NCBI GenBank assembly: GCA_948470475.1
Contig: OX419342.1
Coordinates: forward strand, 11,022,508-11,086,507
Direction of reading: 5' to 3'
Length of the DNA stretch: 64,000 nucleotides
Source of the DNA: Galaxea fascicularis
Lineage: Eukaryota > Cnidaria > Anthozoa > Scleractinia > Euphylliidae
Under the pieces are notes generated by a model that saw only the letters and a list, made by a program, of their open reading frames with translations, searched no databases and had not been told where the DNA came from. Shown piece after piece: positions 56,100 through 64,000 of the stretch. Numbering within the stretch: position 1 is the first letter of the stretch; the number at the start of each line of letters is the position of its first letter. Made by a program: the position numbers and the translations under genes.

Positions 56100-57480
56100 G
56101 ACTTTCCTAATCAGGAGTTCAAATGGCGCCGACGCCACTCACCCGGTGTGGATTTCCACAAAATTATACGCAAACGTGCGTACAAAGCATACAAAGTTGT
56201 TAAGCATAGCCAACGTATACAACAAAGCTTGCACCCTCATAACAATTCTAAACCGCTCAATAATAACTGAACATAAGCCTGTATTAGCCCTTTCTTTGAT
56301 TAACCGTTTAATGGCTTCTCCTCGCCAAACTAACCAAGTTTTTGTTAGCTTTGACTCATTGCTATGTGACGTCACACTGGCAGTGATAAGTAGGTTACAA
56401 AAGAATAATTGAAAACAATAGAGACATTCCCTCCCTCCTGGATGAAACGCTCAAGACCTATCCAAGATCACCAAACGCAGCGCACGAGAGCAAGAGATTA
56501 TCTTTCTCAGCCGAGGCCAATCTTGCCAAAACCTTTGCCTTTTCTCGAATTAACGAACACCTTCAGAAAAGATGGCTGCCACTTCAGAACATTTGACTTC
56601 CGTTTTGAACTTAAACTAAGACCAGAACCTCACGTTTTCCAGGATTATCCCAGAGTCTTTCCTGATAACTACCCCGCTGACCAAAGAGCCTGAGATTGCA
56701 GATAGGAATGCTGTCTTCAGGTATTTCTCAATGCCCTTTCTCTAAACGAAGACAGCTATATGTATAGTTCACGAAAAACAACTTCTTCAGAACTAGCTTC
56801 GGTGAAATAAAAGAACACCAGCCTTTCGATGTGTTCAATAGTTTAAATCGATTCCCATTGCTTTTGAACCCAAAAGCCTTTTCCCGTATACTTTTAAAAC
56901 TCACCGTCATTCACTTCAAAAACAGTGACGTTGCGCGTTAAGATGTAAAAAGGAACTCCTTGAATAATTTCAGCAGTATGGAGTTTCGTTTTGCGTGTTA
57001 GCATTTTCCTTTTCCTCAGTGTTTGCACAAGCAACGGCAAAACAGCAGAAAATGGCGTCTTGAATATCCTTGGCAAATACGCCGCTTGAGTACGACGGGA
57101 TGTAGTTTCGTATGTCATTAATTTTACGAGTGCTACATTTCGCCCTATAACACTTATGTCTATTTGGTAAATCCCTTTCTTGTGCATTTTTGTCTGTCTT
57201 TCTGTTGCAAAGAGATCTTATTATACTTGTGCCTGGGGTGAATATTCTTTTGTTTCTAAAACATGGAAAAGAGGCGAATGGGTCAGTGCAGCGAATTGAC
57301 CCAATTGCCAAGTAAGTTTGTATACCAAACCACTGATACCTGCGCACGGAAAAAAACATGAAGCAGCACTTTTATTATCCATTATGAACAAAGAAATCCG
57401 AATTTAGAAGAACAAGAATACAAGTGCTTCTTTTCATTCGGCGTATCTAAAAGTAAGCATGATTTTCATTCGAGTTTCAC
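56100..57480. other. Intronic stretch with coding-like scraps
   Basis: Open stretches around 56409-56693 have mixed composition but no recognisable domain, and no neighbouring exon could be joined to them. The rest is empty. Confidence 0.3.
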
Positions 57481-57502
57481 ATTGTCGACTTCGTCGATAT
57501 AT

Positions 57503-57953
57503 GGTTTTTACTAGCGACGAGAAGGAGTCGGAGTCGTAATCAGAAGCGTGGAGCGTTATGATCTAGTGAAAATCAAACCGACGGAGTCGGAAGTAGAAGG
57601 CTATACTGCTTATGACTCTGTCGCTTATGATCTAGTGAAAACTAGATTTCGGATTTGCAAACACTATTTTGGTATCAAACTGTATTCGGAGAGTGTGAGA
57701 ACAAGCATTGTGATTGGTTGGTTCTTCCGCTTCTGCTTCCGACTCCGGCAACATAGTTTTCACTGGATCATAAGCGACGGAGTCATAAGCGGAATAGGAA
57801 GAAAATGGAAACGTTCTGATTCTTCCGACTCCGATTCCGTCGAGCTTATGACCCCGCTTACTACTCCGATCTTTTATTTTCACCAAGTCATAAGGGCCCT
57901 TACGACTCCGATTACGACTCCGACTCCGACTCCGTCACTGGTGAAAACTAGCC
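57503..57953. repeat. Foldback element rich in GACTCCG
   Basis: Outer inverted repeats start GGTTTTTACTAGCGACGAG at the left and end CACTGGTGAAAACTAGCC at the right. Sub-blocks such as ACTCCGATTACGACTCCGAC and CATAAGCGACGGAGTCATAA recur in both orientations. It is probably a non-autonomous DNA element. Confidence 0.5.
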
Positions 57954-58977
57954 TTAAAAGGTCGGAAAACACTAAGCGACAAGTCCCATGGGACAAGTCT
58001 CTTAGATCAGCCGCTTCGTGTGCACTGCTTGCGAGACTTGTCCCTGGGTCAAGACGCCTGGTAGCTTTACACGAGGCGACTTCTTTATGAGCGGATAAAA
58101 GACGCGATCTCATCGGTTTAGTTTCTATTTTGTCGCGGGAACAGGTGGCCTGATAGTGCAAACAATGCGACACTGAAAATTTAAGTCATTCTGGCTCCCC
58201 GTGACCGGAAGCAGGTTTCAACTAGTGCGTCAGGTCGCGGGGACGGTATTTGGTCGCCGCGACAGCATTTCGCGAGCATTAAACTAGGCATGTTACACGA
58301 GGGGAACTGCCACTGCAACTTGTTACCGCCGCCTACGCCCACGACGTGCCACCTAATATGTACCGGACTAAAGGTAACCTCAAGATCTACATCTAATTAA
58401 ATAAATCGTTGAGCAAACGATTGACTTAGCAGGGGCTCCTAACGACAATTTTCGAAAAATATCTGTTCGGTGGAGAGTAATTCGTCTTAGGTTTTCGGCG
58501 TCGATGAAAGACTGCACTCCGATTTTCGTAACTGAAAGTGGCCTAAAAGATTGGCAATAGGGAAATAATTGCCCCTGGCGTTTTCTGAGGGGTCATATTT
58601 CCTGTTTTTGGCAGTCAAAAACGTCAGCTTGCATTCTGTAAACCAAATAGTTCCCTAGAAACTTCGTTTAAAGTTCACTTTAGCCAGCGATTTCACAAAG
58701 GAAGTTTTTGTTCCCTAAACTGCTTTTCGGGCAATTAAAATTTCAGCTAAGGAATCCGAACAGATCAAATTCCTTCTAAGTAATGGAAACACTTCAAATA
58801 GGCTTCAAACGTTTGATCTTGACACTTTCTACATCAAGATAATTAGAAACTTAGCTGTCTAGGTAGTTAGTTATCTTGTTTGTTATATAGAATTAACTTT
58901 TATTATAATTAATTATTGATGTAGTTGGCTAGAAGATATTAGCACTTGAGTGCTATTCTGTAAATTCGAGGGTAAAT

Positions 58978-59130
58978 AAAGTTGATTGATTGATAGATAG
59001 ATAGATTGATTGATTGATTGATAAATTGATCGATCGATCGATCGATCGATCGATCGATCGATCGAAACACCATAAGGTACCATATTGATTGAAACACCAT
59101 AAGGTACCATATTGATTGAAACACCATAAG
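58978..59130. repeat. GATT/GATC satellite plus 27-bp repeats
   Basis: A TTGATTGATAGATAGAT run passes into (ATCG)n at 59028-59063, then about three copies of a 27-bp unit AAACACCATAAGGTACCAT + ATTGATTG. Preceding GAGGGTAAATAAAGTTGATTG looks like a LINE 3' end with microsatellite tail. Confidence 0.75.
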
Positions 59131-59547
59131 GTACTTAAAAATGCCTTTTTACAGCTTTTGGTTGATTTGGGTACCCCTGGCTGATCTGTCAACCCCCTCT
59201 TATTTAAAAAATGCATTTGAACGTATTCGGTTAAAACTTGTGAGTCGAACATGATCTAAAAATGCAGATGATTTATTTTGTTTTAAAATATCGGCCCAAG
59301 AGAATAGTCATAAAAACCCGGGGTATTTCGTATATTTGATAAAAATTAGTGGTTGTTATCCTGGTTTTCTTTGCTAGAAAACTACTGTATGTATCTGTTA
59401 CATTACCGACTTTTTATTGGCTTTTGCATTCATAAATAATTAGCACTAAAGTGCAGATTATGAGAAAATTAACAGTACGTCTGGGTTATTGGTAAATAGA
59501 ATACCCTTTTCTTGTTGGCTAACTATTTAATACGATTTTGTCAGCAG

Positions 59548-59614
59548 AAAGCTGGGAAACCAAATCCTACACTCAAAAACATTTCCAAGCTGATAAAGAA
59601 GAGAAGCCATACAG
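59548..59614 (+). CDS. Alpha-carbonic anhydrase, small exon
   Basis: Acceptor ttttgtcagcag (either AG is possible), then KAGKPNPTLKNISKLIKKRS and HTG, ending ACA+G before gtaacg, phase 1. It corresponds to the short VGxxNPxLxKxxDxL exon of the family. The last G joins GT of the next exon to make the expected Gly. Confidence 0.8.
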
Positions 59615-60801
59615 GTAACGACGCTCCCATGTGACCATACAGACGGCTTTTTCCCTTCAAGCTGTTAAATTTGAGTTCGATTTCTGTATAAAAAAATCTA
59701 TAATCATTACGGTGTTGGTATGCCAGGAGGAAGCCGTTGTTAGGGTTTGTTTCCATTAGCGCATAAGAGCTAGCATAAGCTTTAGTATTAGCAAGATTAA
59801 GAAAAACACCACTAGAATAGATTCATAACGCCACTCGCAAGCACAGTAATGACAAAATTCTCGATAGTACCAGCTTGCCTCGACCTGTCCCGAATCAATG
59901 CAAACAAGATATCGGATGAAATCTTTCTCTTTACATTGTTGGTAAAGGCGACGTTGTGCCAGAAGACACATCAAACTTATAGGGTTTTGGGCGAGGGAGG
60001 TACATCGCCGTAAGCAAGTTCAAGGTGATTTAAATAACTTTCGTGCCCCAACTCCTTTTATTACGGTCTTTAAAGCATTGAGTTGATTTATCAATGCACA
60101 TCATCTCACTACCTTGGCGAGAAGCGTTCATCCGGCTTCTGACAGCTGTGTTCGGAGTCCGCCATTTTGGTTTGCTTCACTTTGTAGTGAGCTATGATTG
60201 GTTGATTCCCTTGTACTCATGCTTGTGTTTATTTCACCGTACTTCTCACTTGTCACAAATGCGACAAAAAGACGGCATGAGCATAAGAACAAAACCTGTT
60301 CGTTCTCCTCAGTTTTGCATAATATGCTTGCGCACCAGTAAGCACAACAGCACACGCATGCGCAAATCCATTTTTCGCCTCCACATTTGTTGCTTTTTCA
60401 CGCTGGCGGAGACGTTTTCCAAAACGTAGAAGATTTTTGGTTCAAGAAATCGTTTGTAGCAGGCGAAGAAGTAGTGAGTTTCTCCATCTGGTTCGCGAAC
60501 TGTATTTTATCGTCCATGTGCCTTCCTCCCTTTCTTTGTCTTTAAAATCTTTAGTCAATTTTCCGTAAAATTCAGGAAAATTTAAGACACAGATTTCTAC
60601 TGTGCAAATACTTAGAATTATTTCGCCACATTCCGATTACTTGTTTTCCTCACCGAAACAATCAAGTGAAGTACGTTAATAAATTTTGGCGTTTGCTTTC
60701 ACCATCTAAGAGAGCATGTAGTTCCCTGACGGTATTTTCTAACAATGAGAACTTGTAAACATGCACAGCAACTTAACACATCATTTTATTTGAATCCTAA
60801 G

Positions 60802-60971
60802 GTAGCAGCATAAAAGTGGACGGCTGGCGGCTTGAAAAAATAGTGCCCGGGTTAGCAGACTTGTCGAGTACACCCTTCTTCTCTTACAAGGGATCTCTGA
60901 CGACCCCACCCTGCTACCAGACCGTCAGCTGGATCGTGCTAAAAATACCAGTTCCTGTCGATGCAGATATG
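60802..60971 (+). CDS. Alpha-carbonic anhydrase, C-terminal core exon
   Basis: Acceptor gaatcctaag, in phase with the previous exon. It encodes SSIKVDGWRLEKIVPGLADL, TPFFSYKGSLTTPPCYQTVS (active-site Thr and the PP turn) and WIVLKIPVPVDADM, then donor gtaaga. The following C-terminal exon is not visible before the window ends. Confidence 0.88.
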
Positions 60972-61411
60972 GTAAGACTGCAGCTCTTGGGTAACTTTTC
61001 ACACATTACATCTCTGTAGTTTGGACATCTCCCAGTCTACGTTGTGAATTCCACTACCACTGAGATTTAATTTAGCTCGTCCTGATAGTCTCCGCAAATC
61101 ACATGATTCGGTGGCAATTTTGGTCAGGGCTAACCTAGAAATTTCTCTAAGCGCGATAAAAGTCAACGCCTTTTGGTCCCCACTTATACAAAATATGAGA
61201 GTGGTATAAAAAGAATTGTAATTTCCCATTTCTCATTTTTTACATTTTCCAGTATTACATGTTATCGTATGTTTTTTGATACAGTAGCAATTTTAAATCA
61301 AGCGATCGTTACCTTATTTGAACTTACAATAAACTACCAGTCTCCTGAAGACAAAAAAGAGAAAAAATGTATGAGGTACTGTGTCTCAAAAAGAGCCTTC
61401 ATATTCCTCTC

Positions 61412-61453
<42 letters not shown>

Positions 61454-61567
61454 GATAGTATCGCTATTTCCGCGTAATAGTGGTATAACAGCAAAAATTG
61501 GATGGTGTAACAAAGTTACCATGACAACACTGAACACAATGACGTTTTTGCTTTTGTTTTCAAAAAA

Positions 61568-62815
61568 ATGGCGGCAAGATTCTCGGAAATTTCCGGGGAA
61601 GAGATACAAAAGCTTGCCGAAAAAGCAGTAAACAAAAATACAAACAAAACAACTAGGACGTGGATCAATGTTTGGAAGTCCTGGGCAGAAAGCAAGGGCC
61701 TCAACGGCGACATTGTTCAGTATGAAGCTAGAGAACTTGATGAATGTCTCTCGCGATTCTTTGCCGAAATTCGCAAAAGCGATGGCTCCGACTATGAACC
61801 GGACAGCCTAAGGGCTATGTTAGCTGCCCTCGACAGATACCTCAAACATAATGACAGCAAAATATCCATAGCGAGGGACCGAGAATTCGTCAGGTGCAGA
61901 CAGGTCCTAGAAGGAAAAGCAAGGGCTCTTCGCGAAAAAGGCCACGGAAAACGGCCAAATGCAACAAAAGCACTTACCGTTCAAGATGAAGAGCAGCTAT
62001 GGAAAAATCGTGTACTTGGCGAACAACATCTAAAGTCACTCCTTTATACTCTGTGGTATCTGCTCACGCTTCATTTTGGTCTTCGAGGTTGCCAAGAGCA
62101 CCATGAAATGTTTGTCGAAGATTTCAGCTTGAACAAGGACGACCAAAGCACAGAGTACTTAACATTCGAAGAAAACCCAACAAAGACCCGGCAAGGCGGT
62201 CTAAGAAAGAAACGAAGAGCCATCCAGCCAAAAATGTTTGCCACTGGAGGTCCCCGTTGTCCAGTCCAGTTCTTCAAAACATATCTTGCTCACAGACCTG
62301 AAGAAATACGACACAGTGGCCCGTTTTATCTCGCCATTATTGAAAAACCGAAATCCGAAGTGTGGTACAAGAATCAGAGGATGGGTGTCAATAAGATCGA
62401 CCCCTTCATGAAAAATATGGCCTCGGAGGCGGAGTTGGATGTAGAGAGAAGAAAGTTAACCAACCATTCGGTAAGAAAAACGCTTGTGAAGAAGCTTAAG
62501 GCTGGCAAATCAGCCAAGAAGTGCTATCATCGGTGTAACAGGCCACACAAGCGAGCGTTCACTGGCAGACTACGAGGAAGGTGACGAAGCAGAACAGCGA
62601 CAGATCTCATCCATAATCAGCTCTCCTATCGGCCAACAGGTTCACAATTCCCGTCCAGTTCTTTCCAGTTTGCCCATTCAGCACAACCGTACAGCGGCTC
62701 AAGCCTGCCAAACAGTAGTCCACCACTTTCATGGCTGTCAAGTGACGATAAATTACGGAAAAACACCAAACCCATTGAGTACCAGCCGTTTTTACGTTTT
62801 CGGGGTGATTTTCCA
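61568..62815 (+). pseudogene. Crypton-type tyrosine recombinase (DUF3504-like)
   Basis: The main frame starts MAARFSEISGEEIQKLAEKA (ATG at 61568) and contains CLSRFFAEIRKSDGSDYEPD, LRAMLAALDRYLK, LTLHFGLRGCQEH with the first catalytic Arg, ENPTKTRQGGLRKKRRAIQP, and LTNHSVRKTLVKKL, the HxxR box. One frame change near 62518 separates the rest, where GHTSERSLADYEE supplies the last His/Arg-like and Tyr positions. This is the architecture of animal Crypton YRs and their domesticated KCTD1-like relatives. It would catalyse integration through a 3'-phosphotyrosine intermediate. Otherwise intact over about 415 codons. Confidence 0.75.
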
Positions 62816-64000
62816 CCTATAAACGAGCCATAGCATTTCGCGACTCTTTATTTGAAACTACCATTGAAAGTGGTGCACTGGAGGCTAAGGCACTGGAGGC
62901 TCAAGGTATCTGAAAACGTCATTATGACGTAGCTATTTTTCATCCGTGGAGCGACAAGAACGGCCCAAGTTGGCTTTGCTTGCGATTTTTGCTACGTTTA
63001 CAGTCATTTTTCATTTGCAGTGGTTGCCTGATAAGATCGTTAGCTAAGAGTCCACTTTCTCAAAGAACCGAGCAAGGTGATGCACTTTGTTGTCGAATTT
63101 GGCTTGTTACTCGACGAACTGGGAATTTGGCCGGTCACCACACGCACGAATTTCTGACGGTGGGTCGGAGTGTATATAGAGTGTTTTCACCCACGTGACC
63201 AGCCGCTATATTGGTTTAATGAAACAAAAGAAAGTATTTGCATACAAATAGAGTTCAATTCCCAGAGGGTTAGCTTGGTACACCAATATGGCCGCCTTTC
63301 CTTTGTTTTGGAACACCAACATGGCCGCCGTGACGTCATGTGAAAACCCTCTATGCGAAACAATTGGGGGAAGGAACTAGTGCTGTCAAAAATTCTCGTT
63401 ATTTCCTTGCATGCAATGCGGTTGAGATATTGAAAATGGCGGGAAGGCCCAAATGCACTGGAACAAAAGGCTGTATCTATGCTCGGGAGAAGAATGTGAA
63501 CAAAAAAGGTCATTTCTAAGCTAGAACAAGGACTGAATTTTGTTTTGATGGTTGAAGTTTTGTTTTTCGACGATGATTTCTTTAAAAAACATAAAGGCAA
63601 AAGGGGGCATTTTCGTCGCTTCTCTTTGACGTTAAAAACGGTCATTTTTGTTCTTGTCCAAACTCAAAAGGCCATATTTGGTTAAAATCGCTACGTTTCT
63701 TGCGTTTATTAGATATCCAAATTTAAAGGACATTCCATTTCGTGCCCACAACTGACAATTAAAGCAATATTCGTGCGACTGAAAAGCATGGGAGTCTTGT
63801 GCGGCCGGTTTTGGCCTGCACGGTAGTCAATTGGTAAAGCCGTTCTCTAAATATCGTTATCATTATTGGCATTATCATCATTAATATAAGTATCGTTATT
63901 ATTAATCCTTTCATTATTTAAATTAATTAACGAATTAATTTAATTCCTGGCTGATCAATAAATTTGATCAGCTGGCTGGGAAATCAACCAATTTTATCAA
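62816..64000. other. No gene recognised at the right end
   Basis: Only scattered short frames are present. The terminal 150 bases carry ATTATT/ATCATC-rich low complexity and a GATCAGC inverted pair near 63950-63975. Confidence 0.4.

Noticed and set aside
63187..63645. Minus-strand 152-residue frame at the right end
   Set aside because: No domain, weak composition and no splice signals, so it is treated as chance.

Overview
The window looks like nuclear DNA of a marine invertebrate, most likely an anthozoan cnidarian such as a stony coral. The evidence is animal-type spliced genes (an alpha-carbonic anhydrase and a TRAF-like RING/TRAF-zinc-finger gene) buried in dense, mostly decayed transposable elements, including a Polinton/Maverick, Penelope-like elements, Gypsy elements, tRNA-derived SINEs and a Crypton-type recombinase. 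No bacterial operon, CRISPR array, rRNA or convincing functional tRNA gene was seen. The taxon is an inference from element and gene types, not from a database match.

Layout: 1-1088 holds degenerate short repeats and a long foldback. 1089-5340 is a broken Gypsy-type retrotransposon (gag, protease, RT/RNase H, integrase). 5341-9172 is mostly empty, with a LINE scrap. 9179-29948 is a complete-length Polinton (20,770 bp) with about 137 bp of near-identical terminal inverted repeat, flanked by the 6-bp target duplication CCATCC at 9173-9178 and 29949-29954. A separate pair of about 50-bp inverted repeats (8160-8209 and 29979-30028) suggests that it landed inside an older element. 31138-34163 is a second Gypsy element whose RT region is missing and replaced by a reversed Penelope fragment. 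34164-64000 is host gene territory with further insertions.

The Polinton carries a VLTF-3-like late transcription factor, a small membrane protein, a GPGN/HD protein, two fibre-like proteins, packaging ATPase, coiled-coil protein, penton-like protein, basic protein, major capsid protein, pVI/pX-like protein, adenain-like protease, a zinc protein with a phospholipase A2-like domain, a chromodomain integrase, a BRO-N/VRR-NUC-like protein and protein-primed DNA polymerase B. Nearly every gene has at least one stop or frameshift, and it has itself been invaded by a Penelope element (with a LINE inside it) and by a TTAA-flanked MITE. Its most interesting feature is a motif, TAATCYAAT or TAATTGAAT, exactly 5 nt before the ATG of five structural genes on both strands. 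With the VLTF-3-like gene this suggests a poxvirus-like late-gene switch in a Polinton. A 10-bp-period GATAAG array sits between the divergent ATPase and coiled-coil genes.

Host genes: alpha-carbonic anhydrase exons lie on the + strand at 35632-35923, 52575-52667, 59548-59614 and 60802-60971. Splice phases agree and all three zinc-binding histidines are present. Nested antisense in its large intron is a five-exon TRAF-like gene (48419 down to 45537) whose phases also agree. Other intronic content includes a decayed spliced helicase-like gene next to a Myb/SANT-like ORF, an array of GGAAC...GTTCC palindromes, a perfect 68-bp snapback, a 60-bp minisatellite open in several frames, and a 2-kb TAA-flanked transposon carrying a chromo-barrel-like protein. 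A nearly intact Crypton-type tyrosine recombinase lies at 61568-62815.
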